Below, in pieces: positions 48,330 through 55,489 of a DNA stretch of 64,000 nt. Where the stretch lies: the NCBI RefSeq assembly GCF_003219815.1, contig NZ_QJVD01000012.1, positions 1-64,000 of the forward strand, written 5' to 3'. The DNA comes from Arthrobacter livingstonensis. Its GTDB lineage: Bacteria > Actinomycetota > Actinomycetes > Actinomycetales > Micrococcaceae. Position 1 is the first letter of the stretch. Every line of letters begins with the position of its first letter. The notes below the pieces were generated by a model that was given only the letters and a program-made list of their open reading frames with translations, had not been told where the DNA came from and ran no database searches. The translations under genes and the position numbers were made by a program.

Positions 48330-49490
48330 ATGCTTCGCTCACTGTATTCAGGCATTTCCGGCCTCCGCGCACACCAGACCATGCTCGACGTCACCGGCAA
48401 CAACATCGCCAACGTCAATACGGCCGGTTACAAGGGCTCCAGCGTGCAATTCCAGGACACACTGTCCCAGGTGGCACGCTCGGGCTCCGCGGCACAGGCC
48501 GCAACCGGCGGCACCAACGCGGCCCAGGTGGGCCTCGGCGTCCAGGTCGCCGCCATTTCAACGAACTTCTCCCAGGGTTCTGCGCAGGCAACGGGCCGCT
48601 CCACGGACATGATGATCTCCGGCGACGGCTTCTTCATCACCAGCAAGGGAGGCCAGCAGTCCTACGCCCGGGCCGGGGCCTTCGACTTTGACTCCCGCGG
48701 CCGGTTGGTCTCCCCGGATGGCGCGCTCCTGCAAGGGTGGTCGGCCACCGGCGGCAAGGTCAACGCCGGCGGCGCACTGGGCGACATTCGCATCGCCAAG
48801 GACATGGTGGCACCCCCTGCCGCAACGACGTCGGCGGTGCTGGGCGGAAACCTGCCCAACGATGCCGCACTGGGCGCCACGGTGGTCCGGGACGTCCAGT
48901 CGTTTGACGCCCGGGGCGCCAAAGGCAACCTTGAGTTGACGTTCACCATGACGGCAACCGGGTGGGAGGCCAGTGCGAACGGCGCCGCCGCCAAGCCCCT
49001 GACGTTCACTGCTGGCGGGCTTCCGGCCGGCACCACCTTGACCAGCGGCGGCGTCACCGTGGACCTAAGCGCATTGACGGGCAACGCCGGGTCCACCACC
49101 GTCGCTGTGACGAGCCACGACGGCAATGCCGCGGGCACGCTGGATTCCTTCAGCATGGGAACCGACGGCACCCTGACGGGGACGTTCACCAATGGGGAGA
49201 ACATGGTGATTGGCCAGGTTGCACTGGCGAACTTCACCAACCCCGGCGGCCTGGAAAAGATCGGTTCCTCCAGCTACCGGTCCACCGCCTCATCCGGTGC
49301 CGCAACCATCGGCGCGGCCGGGCAGGGCGGGCTCGGCGAACTCACCAGCGGCTACATCGAAATGTCCAATGTGGACCTGTCCCAGGAATTCACGAACCTG
49401 ATCGTGGCCCAGCGCGGTTTCCAGGCGAACGCACGCATCATCACCACCTCGGACGAGGTCCTGCAGGAGCTGACGCAGCTCAAGCGGTAG
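48330..49490 (+). CDS. flgE: Flagellar hook protein FlgE
   Basis: A 386-residue hook protein: MLRSLYSGISGLRAHQTMLD and VTGNNIANVNTAGYKGSSVQ at the N-terminus carry the axial-protein box. TDMMISGDGFFITSKGGQQS, YARAGAFDFDSRGRLVSPDG mark the D1 region. The C-terminus is MSNVDLSQEFTNLIVAQRGF, QANARIITTSDEVLQELTQL. No separate flgG or flgF genes are present, so FlgE is the only long axial protein between FlgC and FlgK in the window. ATG at 48330 follows AGAAAGG. It is the last gene before a sigma-28-like promoter that starts the flbD-mot unit. Confidence 0.96.
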   Translation: MLRSLYSGISGLRAHQTMLDVTGNNIANVNTAGYKGSSVQFQDTLSQVARSGSAAQAATGGTNAAQVGLGVQVAAISTNFSQGSAQATGRSTDMMISGDGFFITSKGGQQSYARAGAFDFDSRGRLVSPDGALLQGWSATGGKVNAGGALGDIRIAKDMVAPPAATTSAVLGGNLPNDAALGATVVRDVQSFDARGAKGNLELTFTMTATGWEASANGAAAKPLTFTAGGLPAGTTLTSGGVTVDLSALTGNAGSTTVAVTSHDGNAAGTLDSFSMGTDGTLTGTFTNGENMVIGQVALANFTNPGGLEKIGSSSYRSTASSGAATIGAAGQGGLGELTSGYIEMSNVDLSQEFTNLIVAQRGFQANARIITTSDEVLQELTQLKR

Positions 49491-49511
49491 CCCTCCCGCG
49501 GCCGTCCCGCT

Positions 49512-49540
49512 CCTAACGCATGGGGCTGGACGGCCGACAG
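49512..49540 (+). promoter_or_regulatory. FliA-type promoter for flbD-motA-motB
   Basis: CCTAACG (49512-49518), 14-base spacer, GCCGACAG (49533-49540). Same -35 and spacing as the fliC site, -10 differing at two bases. Predicted start near 49547, leader of about 44 nucleotides to flbD. Confidence 0.65.
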
Positions 49541-49590
49541 TGGCCGGTGTACGTGGTTGACACCATGAAAGCCGTGGAAAGGAAGCGCCC

Positions 49591-49869
49591 ATGATAATTG
49601 TGACCCGCCTTGATGGCCGGCACTTTGCGGTGAATCCGGACCTCATTGCCCGCATCTTTGAATCCCCCGACACCATCCTTGTCATGGCGGACGGGGCAAG
49701 GTTCATTGTGACCGAGCCCATGGCGGAAGTCATTGAGAAGATCGCCAGTTTTCGCGCGCAGGTCATTTCCGTCGCCTACAACGACGCCCCCGGTCCGGCC
49801 AAGCGGTCGTCGCACCTGAGCATCATTCACCCGGCGGACCCGTCCGGGCCGATCACGGGCGGGCAGTAA
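49591..49869 (+). CDS. flbD: FlbD-family flagellar protein
   Basis: A 92-residue protein starting MIIVTRLDGRHFAVNPDLIA and continuing RIFESPDTILVMADGARFIV, TEPMAEVIEKIASFRAQVIS. This is the FlbD family pattern (IxVTRLxGxxFxLNxDLIExIExTPDTxI). FlbD-like genes lie beside motA in many Gram-positive flagellar loci; their function is unclear. This is not the Caulobacter FlbD transcription factor, which only shares the name. GGAAAGGAAG precedes the ATG. The C-terminal 25 residues beyond the family core are variable. Confidence 0.9.
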   Translation: MIIVTRLDGRHFAVNPDLIARIFESPDTILVMADGARFIVTEPMAEVIEKIASFRAQVISVAYNDAPGPAKRSSHLSIIHPADPSGPITGGQ

Positions 49870-49872
49870 GCC

Positions 49873-50682
49873 ATGGATCCGGCAACAATAATCGGCATAC
49901 TGGTCGCCTTCGGTGCCCTCGTGGCAATGCTCACGATGGAAGGCTCAACGGTCGGCAGCATCATTTTGATGCCGCCCATGCTGCTGGTCTTCGTCGGGAC
50001 CATCTCCGTGGGCCTGGCCGGTTCCACGCTCACGGACTTCGTGCACGCCTTCAAGTCGCTGCCCAAGGCCTTCACCGCCAAGCCGGCTCCCGCGATTGAA
50101 AGCATCGACACGGTGGTCAAGCTGGCCGAGAAGGCCCGTCGCCAGGGGTTGCTTTCCCTTGAGGAAGATGCGGCCAAGACGGAGGACGCGTTTCTTCGCG
50201 ACGCGTTGCAAAACATCGCCGACGGCACCGACGGGGACGAGCTGCGGGAAATGCTCGACGACGCCATCGACACCAAGGTGAAAACCAACAACATCGCATC
50301 CCGGTTCTTCCAGCAGTTGGGCGGCTACGCCCCAACCGTCGGAATCGTCGGCACGGTGGTCTCACTTACCCACGTGCTCGAAAACCTCTCCACCCCCAGC
50401 ACCCTGGGTCCCATGATCGCCAGCGCCTTCGTCGCCACGCTGTGGGGCCTGCTCTCGGCAAACTTCATGTGGCTGCCCATCGCCGGCCGCCTGGCGCGGC
50501 TTTCAGAGCTTGAGGTCGACAGGATGACCCTGCTGATGGAGGGCGTTCTCGCCATCCAGGCGGGATCCCAGCCAATTCTCCTGCGCGAGCGGCTCACCGC
50601 CCTTGTCCCGGAACATCGCCGGGGAGGGGCCAAACCGGACACCAAGCCCGGCAGCGACGACCAACTGAAGTCGGCGGCATGA
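49873..50682 (+). CDS. motA: Flagellar motor stator protein MotA
   Basis: A 269-residue stator subunit with four membrane helices: IIGILVAFGALVAMLTMEGS, ILMPPMLLVFVGTISVGLAG, and two C-terminal ones (APTVGIVGTVVSLTHVLENL, MIASAFVATLWGLLSANFMW). The G-x3-G-rich segments around the third and fourth helices form the ion channel with MotB. The cytoplasmic loop includes the charged region ARRQGLLSLEEDAAKTEDAF, needed to contact FliG. The start three bases after the flbD stop and the overlap with motB show one operon. Proton use is assumed because no sodium-specific markers stand out. Confidence 0.95.
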   Translation: MDPATIIGILVAFGALVAMLTMEGSTVGSIILMPPMLLVFVGTISVGLAGSTLTDFVHAFKSLPKAFTAKPAPAIESIDTVVKLAEKARRQGLLSLEEDAAKTEDAFLRDALQNIADGTDGDELREMLDDAIDTKVKTNNIASRFFQQLGGYAPTVGIVGTVVSLTHVLENLSTPSTLGPMIASAFVATLWGLLSANFMWLPIAGRLARLSELEVDRMTLLMEGVLAIQAGSQPILLRERLTALVPEHRRGGAKPDTKPGSDDQLKSAA

Positions 50683-51491
50683 GCCCGGGGCGGGGACGGA
50701 ATGGCAAACGCCGGGGCGGCGCGCCCGAGCACCACCCCGACGAACGGTGGATGGCGTCTTACATGGACATGGTGACGGTGCTCATGTGCCTGTTCATCGT
50801 CCTGTATGCCATGTCCTCGGTGGACAGCCAGAAGTTCAGCCAATTGAAGGACTCCCTGGCCACCGGATTCGGTCAGGTCAACGTCGGCAAGGTTGACACG
50901 GCCACCGGTGTGATCGTCACGCCCAAGGATGTCGGCAAGGAAGGCTCCTTCACGAACGACAAGCTTGCGCAGGCGCTTGCCGAGGTGGACAAGCTCACCG
51001 CCCTCCGCGATGAAATGCACTCCCGCCTGGCCAAGGCGGGACTGGCGTCCAACGTCGAGTTTGCCGTTGACCAGCGCGGACTGACTGTCAAGCTGGTCGG
51101 CTCACAAACGTTCTTCCTCCCGGACAGCCCTGCCCTGTCCGTGCGGGCCGAGCGGGTTTTGACGGCGATATCGCCGGTGCTGGAAAAGGCCAAACTGGAA
51201 ATTTCCATCGAGGGGCACGCTGCCAATGCCATCACCGGGTACCCCTCGGTCTGGGAGCTGTCCTCGGAGCGCGCCGTCGGGGTGTTGAGATACCTGGTGG
51301 AGAACAGCAGCATCCCGGGATCAACCATCGGGGCCGTCGGCTATGGTGCCTCGCGCCAGGTCAACAACGATTCCACCGAAGCACTGCGTGAGCTGAACCG
51401 GAGGGTGGACATCGTGGTGCTTTCCAGCCAAAAGGAGGACGTGCGGGCCCTCATTCCCGACGCCCTGAAAGTTAAGGCGAACCGGCCCTAA
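50679..51491 (+). CDS. motB: Flagellar motor stator protein MotB
   Basis: A 270-residue stator subunit: a basic cytoplasmic N-terminus, then the single helix WMASYMDMVTVLMCLFIVLY with the essential proton-carrying Asp at residue 30. A periplasmic plug segment (about 55-95) follows, then an OmpA/Pal-like peptidoglycan-binding domain with LEISIEGHAANAITGYPSVW, ELSSERAVGVLRYLVENSSI and NRRVDIVVL. The usual GHTD motif is changed to GHAAN. The start overlaps motA. A fliL gene, which often follows motB, is absent; fliM comes directly, behind its own promoter that overlaps the motB stop. Confidence 0.95.
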   Translation: MSPGRGRNGKRRGGAPEHHPDERWMASYMDMVTVLMCLFIVLYAMSSVDSQKFSQLKDSLATGFGQVNVGKVDTATGVIVTPKDVGKEGSFTNDKLAQALAEVDKLTALRDEMHSRLAKAGLASNVEFAVDQRGLTVKLVGSQTFFLPDSPALSVRAERVLTAISPVLEKAKLEISIEGHAANAITGYPSVWELSSERAVGVLRYLVENSSIPGSTIGAVGYGASRQVNNDSTEALRELNRRVDIVVLSSQKEDVRALIPDALKVKANRP

Positions 51492-51515
51492 CGGGAACGC
51501 GACCACCGCCGATAG
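51487..51515 (+). promoter_or_regulatory. FliA-type promoter for the fliM-flhA-csrA operon
   Basis: CCTAACG (51487-51493), 14-base spacer, GCCGATAG (51508-51515). It overlaps the motB stop codon. Predicted start is near 51522, so GTG codons at 51515 and 51524 cannot begin a normal leader; GTG 51578 gives a leader of about 56 nucleotides, like the other sigma-28 transcripts here. Confidence 0.78.
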
Positions 51516-51577
51516 TGGCTGACGTGCCCACACTTCCACTAAGCCCAGCGCTGCCCGGAGCCGAGCTGGAGCATGCC

Positions 51578-52432
51578 GTGGAAGTATACGACTTCGGGCG
51601 CCCCACGACCTTGGCCAGGGAGCACAGCCGGGTCCTGGAACTTGCCTTTGAAACGTTCGCCAGGCAGTGGGGAACGTTGTTGACCTCGACGATCCGCAGC
51701 GCAACGACGGTGGTGGCCGAACATGTCACCATGGTGACGTATGACGAATACGCCGCCTCCCTGCCGGCCGCAACAGCGATGGTGCTGTGTGCAATGGAGG
51801 GGCAGGACGCGAAAGGCGTCATTCAGTTTCCCACCGACGCAGCGTTTCACTGGATCACCCGCATGCTCGGTGGCACGTCCGCGCGCAGCGTGCCGAACCG
51901 CAAGTTCACCCAGATTGAACAGTCACTGGTGAATCAGTTCATGGGCGATGCGCTGGAGGACTTGACGTATTCGTTCGGATCGCTGCTGTCCGTCCCGCCC
52001 ACCGTGCACGGAATCCACTTCAACTCACAATTCGCCCAGGCCGCGGCAACCAACACACTGATGATCGTCGCCAAACTCAGTGTCACCGTCGGGGAGATCG
52101 CCTGGGAAACGACCGTCGCACTGCCGGCCGATCCGCTGTTGGACCAACTGGGGACCAGCAATCCCATGAGCGACCCCGCCGACGCCCCGGGACAATTGCG
52201 CTGCCACGTGGCCGGGGCCCCCGTCGACGTGGAAATGGCCCTGGCACCGGTCCCCATCAGGCCCCGCGCCGTCCTCAACCTGTCCGTGGGCGATGTCTTG
52301 CCACTGCGGCATCCCACCGGCAGGCCCTTTGACCTGACAGTGGCCGGCAAGCCCGTGGCCCGCGCCGTTGGCGTAACACATGGCACCCGGCAAGCCGGGC
52401 AAATAGTTTCAATCGAGGAGAGTGCCCCGTGA
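51578..52432 (+). CDS. fliM: Flagellar motor switch protein FliM
   Basis: A 284-residue FliM core. It begins at the conserved YDFGRPTTLAREHSRVLELA (equivalent to YDFKRPDKFSKEH), followed by the CheC-like middle domain (FETFARQWGTLLTSTIRSAT, QIEQSLVNQFMGDALEDLTY) and the C-terminal SpoA/FliN-like domain (VLNLSVGDVLPLRHPTGRPF, DLTVAGKPVARAVGVTHG). The start is set at GTG 51578 because GGAG lies six bases upstream and the promoter excludes GTG 51515 and GTG 51524. If either of those is used the protein gains about 20 residues without function motifs. In every case the CheY-binding LSQxEIDALL N-terminus is missing. It forms the switch complex with FliG and FliN. Confidence 0.92.
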   Translation: MEVYDFGRPTTLAREHSRVLELAFETFARQWGTLLTSTIRSATTVVAEHVTMVTYDEYAASLPAATAMVLCAMEGQDAKGVIQFPTDAAFHWITRMLGGTSARSVPNRKFTQIEQSLVNQFMGDALEDLTYSFGSLLSVPPTVHGIHFNSQFAQAAATNTLMIVAKLSVTVGEIAWETTVALPADPLLDQLGTSNPMSDPADAPGQLRCHVAGAPVDVEMALAPVPIRPRAVLNLSVGDVLPLRHPTGRPFDLTVAGKPVARAVGVTHGTRQAGQIVSIEESAP

Positions 52433-53139
52433 CACCCGCACCAACACTTCACACCGGTGCCGTGGACGCACTGGCCAGGCTCCTACCCGCGTCCGCCCCA
52501 CTGGAATCCGCGCTCTGGCCGGTAACCAACGGTGAAATTCCGGCGGCCGGCATGACCACGCTCACGGTCGACTACCTGGGGGCGGTTTCCGCGGAACTGT
52601 CCCTTGCGCTGCCGCCGGCCACGGAGGAAGCCATCCGGCAGGCAGGGGGTTCGTCCTCCATCTCCATCGGCGATGTCCTGCGGCCTGCGCTGGAAGCCGC
52701 GGCCGAAACCCTGGGGGCCGGGGTTCTCGGCGACGTCGCCGCGGAGACCTCCGCGGCACTGTTCGCCGATCCCGAGTCGTCCGTATTCCGGATATCCGAA
52801 CCGGGCCGCGCCGAACCGTTTGCCTGGTTTGCGATCCGGATCCGCCACAGCGATATTCGTTCGTCCAACGGCGGGGCGGACATTAGCGCCCACAAGATGG
52901 GCCGCATCCATGACGTGGAGATGGCCCTGTCGGTGGTCATTGGCCGCACACGCATGACCGTGGCCAACGTCCTGGGGCTGGAGCCGGGCGACGTCGTGGA
53001 CCTGGACCGCTCGGCCGGTGCCCCGGCGGACATCCTGCTCAACGGGCGGCTCATTGCGCACGGCGAAGTCGTTGTGGTGGACCAGGAATACGGCGTGCGG
53101 GTCACCAAGATCCTGGATGCGGCGGAGACGATCGACTAA
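52429..53139 (+). CDS. fliN: Flagellar motor switch protein FliN with extra N-terminal domain
   Basis: A 236-residue FliN. The C-terminal SpoA domain (about 150-236) has MGRIHDVEMALSVVIGRTRM, TVANVLGLEPGDVVDLDRSA, DILLNGRLIAHGEVVVVDQE and YGVRVTKI, matching FliN exactly. The N-terminal 145 residues (YLGAVSAELSLALPPATEEA, GDVLRPALEAAAETLGAG, AFADPESS-like and AWFAIRIRH) form a second domain of CheC/FliM-like size, as in FliY-type proteins of Gram-positives, but I cannot show phosphatase motifs. The GTG at 52429 overlaps fliM and follows GAGGAGAG. It is the bottom of the C-ring. Confidence 0.92.
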   Translation: MTPAPTLHTGAVDALARLLPASAPLESALWPVTNGEIPAAGMTTLTVDYLGAVSAELSLALPPATEEAIRQAGGSSSISIGDVLRPALEAAAETLGAGVLGDVAAETSAALFADPESSVFRISEPGRAEPFAWFAIRIRHSDIRSSNGGADISAHKMGRIHDVEMALSVVIGRTRMTVANVLGLEPGDVVDLDRSAGAPADILLNGRLIAHGEVVVVDQEYGVRVTKILDAAETID

Positions 53140-53589
53140 GTGGACACTCTCCTGCTGGTTTTGCGGGTGGGACTGTCCCTGGCCGTGGTGATCGTCCTGC
53201 TGTGGATGGCCCAAAAGCGCTGGTCCAAGGGAAGCCGCCCTGCCGCTGAGACGGACCTGCAGGTGGTCAGCCGGCGCAGCGTGGGGCAAAAGGCCTCCGT
53301 GGTGGTGGTGGATGCCGACGGCCGGCGTTTTTTGCTGGGCGTGACCGAACACGCCATCAACGTCCTGCACGACGGCCCGGCACCCGTGGCCGCCCCCGTT
53401 GCCGAACCGGCCTTTGCCCACTCCATGCAGGAGGCAGGCGTGCGCCAGGATGGGATGGCCGACGCCGGACCCCTCCCACTGCGGGCCCGTCACCACCGTC
53501 CAAAACAGGATGCGCTCTCCGGTTCGATTCTCTCGTCCAGGACCTGGCAGCAGGCCGGGGCGGCCGTGCGCAAGGGTCTGAATCTGTGA
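53140..53589 (+). CDS. fliO: Flagellar export component FliO
   Basis: A 149-residue protein with one N-terminal membrane helix (LLLVLRVGLSLAVVIVLLWM) and the FliO core KRWSKGSRPAAETDLQVVSR, RSVGQKASVVVVDADGRRFL, LGVTEHAINVLHD. The C-terminal 60 residues are polar and variable. FliO helps assemble FliP in the membrane. GTG begins directly after the fliN stop, and the gene overlaps fliP by four bases. FliO is weakly conserved; position and the LxVxRRxxLGQKxxVxVV-type pattern identify it. Confidence 0.88.
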   Translation: MDTLLLVLRVGLSLAVVIVLLWMAQKRWSKGSRPAAETDLQVVSRRSVGQKASVVVVDADGRRFLLGVTEHAINVLHDGPAPVAAPVAEPAFAHSMQEAGVRQDGMADAGPLPLRARHHRPKQDALSGSILSSRTWQQAGAAVRKGLNL

Positions 53590-54449
53590 ACGCAGATACC
53601 GCCTCCGTAACCCTGCGCCGGTGGGGCAGGGCGGCGGTGATGCTGGGACTGCTTCTGGCGGTCCTGCTCGCGTTCCAACTAGTTTTTTCGGCGTCCGCCC
53701 ACGCGCTTTCCGGCATGGCGCCGGGAGACCCCGTGGCCCCGACGCCGCCCACCGATCCGACGGATCCGGCGAGCCCAGGCGGCGTCAATGTCACCGTCAA
53801 CGGGCTCAACGGGCAGCCCAGCTCGGCGATCGTGACGCTGCTGGGCATCACGCTGCTGTCCGTGGCCCCGGCCCTGCTGTTGATGATGACCTCGTTCACC
53901 AAGATCTTTGTGGTCCTGGCGATGACCCGCAACGCCCTGGGACTGCAGTCGATCCCGCCGAACCAGGTGATCGCCGGCCTGGCCCTGTTCCTCTCGCTGT
54001 TCATCATGTCGCCCACGCTGGTGGACATCAACACCGCGGCCGTTCAGCCCTACCTCAACGGCCACCTGGACATCGGCGGCGCCTTCGACGCCGCGTCGGC
54101 CCCGCTGCGGCACTTCATGCTGCCGCAAACCCGCGAGGCCGACATTGCGCTGATGACCCGCTCCGCCGGCCAGGAAAACCCGGCCACACCGGATGCGGTG
54201 CCCATGCTCACCCTGATCCCGGCGTTCATGATCTCCGAGCTGCGCAGCGCGTTCATCATCGGCTTTGTCATCTTCATCCCGTTCCTGATCATCGACATTG
54301 TCGTGGCCTCCTCGCTGATGTCGATGGGCATGATGATGCTCCCGCCCGTTATGATCTCCCTGCCGTTCAAGATCCTGCTGTTCATCCTGGTGGATGGCTG
54401 GGGCTTGATCATCACCGCACTTGTCAAAAGCTACGGGGGCGGACCATGA
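53586..54449 (+). CDS. fliP: Flagellar export gate protein FliP
   Basis: A 287-residue membrane protein with a cleavable-looking signal sequence (VMLGLLLAVLLAFQLVFSAS, about residues 18-40) and four further helices. The conserved blocks are PALLLMMTSFTKIFVVLAMT, RNALGLQSIPPNQVIAGLAL, FLSLFIMSPTLVDI and LIPAFMISELRSAFIIGFVI, FIPFLIIDIVVASSLMSMGM, with MMMLPPVMISLPFKILLFIL. FliP5 forms the channel of the export gate together with FliQ and FliR, whose genes follow directly. A Pro/Thr-rich linker lies after the signal sequence. Confidence 0.97.
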   Translation: MNADTASVTLRRWGRAAVMLGLLLAVLLAFQLVFSASAHALSGMAPGDPVAPTPPTDPTDPASPGGVNVTVNGLNGQPSSAIVTLLGITLLSVAPALLLMMTSFTKIFVVLAMTRNALGLQSIPPNQVIAGLALFLSLFIMSPTLVDINTAAVQPYLNGHLDIGGAFDAASAPLRHFMLPQTREADIALMTRSAGQENPATPDAVPMLTLIPAFMISELRSAFIIGFVIFIPFLIIDIVVASSLMSMGMMMLPPVMISLPFKILLFILVDGWGLIITALVKSYGGGP

Positions 54450-54718
54450 ACACTTCCGAGGTCCTCAACATTGCCGTCCAGGCGCTCTGGGTGGCAGCGA
54501 AGCTGTGTGCGCCGGTCCTGCTGACCGCCCTGGTGGTGGGCCTTGCCGTCTCCTTGCTCCAGTCGATCACCCAGGTCCAGGAGGCGACGCTTTCCTTCGT
54601 GCCCAAGGCGGTCGGGGTGGCCTTGGCGCTGCTTATTGCCGGGCACTGGATGATCACCGAGATTGTCACGTTCACGCACGATCTCTTTGACAAGATCCCC
54701 GCCTTGCTGAGGGGCTGA
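54446..54718 (+). CDS. fliQ: Flagellar export gate protein FliQ
   Basis: A 90-residue protein with two helices: LWVAAKLCAPVLLTALVVGL and FVPKAVGVALALLIAGHWMI, separated by SLLQSITQVQEATLSFVPK, the FliQ signature. Start is the ATG at 54446, which overlaps the fliP stop. It was hidden in a longer frame that reads fliP out of frame, so the short form is correct. It surrounds the FliP/FliR core of the export gate. Confidence 0.96.
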   Translation: MNTSEVLNIAVQALWVAAKLCAPVLLTALVVGLAVSLLQSITQVQEATLSFVPKAVGVALALLIAGHWMITEIVTFTHDLFDKIPALLRG

Positions 54719-54721
54719 ACC

Positions 54722-55489
54722 GTGACCATCCCCGTCGACTCCGCCTGGCTGGAAACCTGCCTGCTCGCCGCAGTGCGCATCACGGCGTTCATTGTCATCG
54801 CCCCGCCGTTCTCCTACAACGCGATCCCGCTGCGCATCAAGGGAATGCTGGCCCTGGGCCTGGCGTTGGCAATGACCGCACGGCTTCCGGTCCCCGCTGC
54901 CGTCAGTGACACCGGCCCGTTTTTCATCTCGCTGCTGCTGGAGGTGGTCACAGGAGCGGCGTTGGGGTTCCTGGTCTACCTGGTGTTCGCCGCGGTCCAA
55001 ACGGCCGGCGCCCTGGTGGACACCTTCGGCGGCTTCGCCATGGCCCAGGCCTTTGACCCGCAGTCCATGGTCAACGGCGCCCAGTTCACCCGGCTGTTCC
55101 AGATGACGGCCCTGGCGCTGCTGTTCGCCTCGGACGGATACCAGTTGATCATCGGCGGCCTGGCGCGGTCCTTTGACGCCATTCCCGTCGGCGCGGGGTT
55201 CGATCTGGCCCATCCCGCGCAGGTGATCGCCACCGCCACCACCGGCATGTTCCTGGCCGCCGTGCAAATAGCCGGCCCGCTGCTGGTGGTCTTGTTCCTG
55301 GCCGACGCCGGGCTGGGCCTGCTGACCCGGGTGGCACCGGCGCTGAACGCCTTTGCCATGGGCTTCCCGCTGAAGATCATGCTCACCCTGTCCCTGGGCG
55401 GCCTGCTTGTCATGGGGCTCGGACACGTGGTGCCGGCCATGGTCACCACGGTCCTGGGCTACCTTTCGAAGGCGGCAGCCCGTGGCTGA
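54722..55489 (+). CDS. fliR: Flagellar export gate protein FliR
   Basis: A 255-residue membrane protein with about six helices. Family segments are LLAAVRITAFIVIAPPFSYN, AIPLRIKGMLALGLALAMTA, LEVVTGAALGFLVYLVFAAV and QTAGALVDTFGGFAMAQAFD, followed by LLTRVAPALNAFAMGFPLKI. The last block is the FliR hallmark (ARxxPQxNVFxxGxPxK). GTG at 54722 follows the fliQ stop by three bases; the gene ends eight bases inside flhB. Confidence 0.96.
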   Translation: MTIPVDSAWLETCLLAAVRITAFIVIAPPFSYNAIPLRIKGMLALGLALAMTARLPVPAAVSDTGPFFISLLLEVVTGAALGFLVYLVFAAVQTAGALVDTFGGFAMAQAFDPQSMVNGAQFTRLFQMTALALLFASDGYQLIIGGLARSFDAIPVGAGFDLAHPAQVIATATTGMFLAAVQIAGPLLVVLFLADAGLGLLTRVAPALNAFAMGFPLKIMLTLSLGGLLVMGLGHVVPAMVTTVLGYLSKAAARG

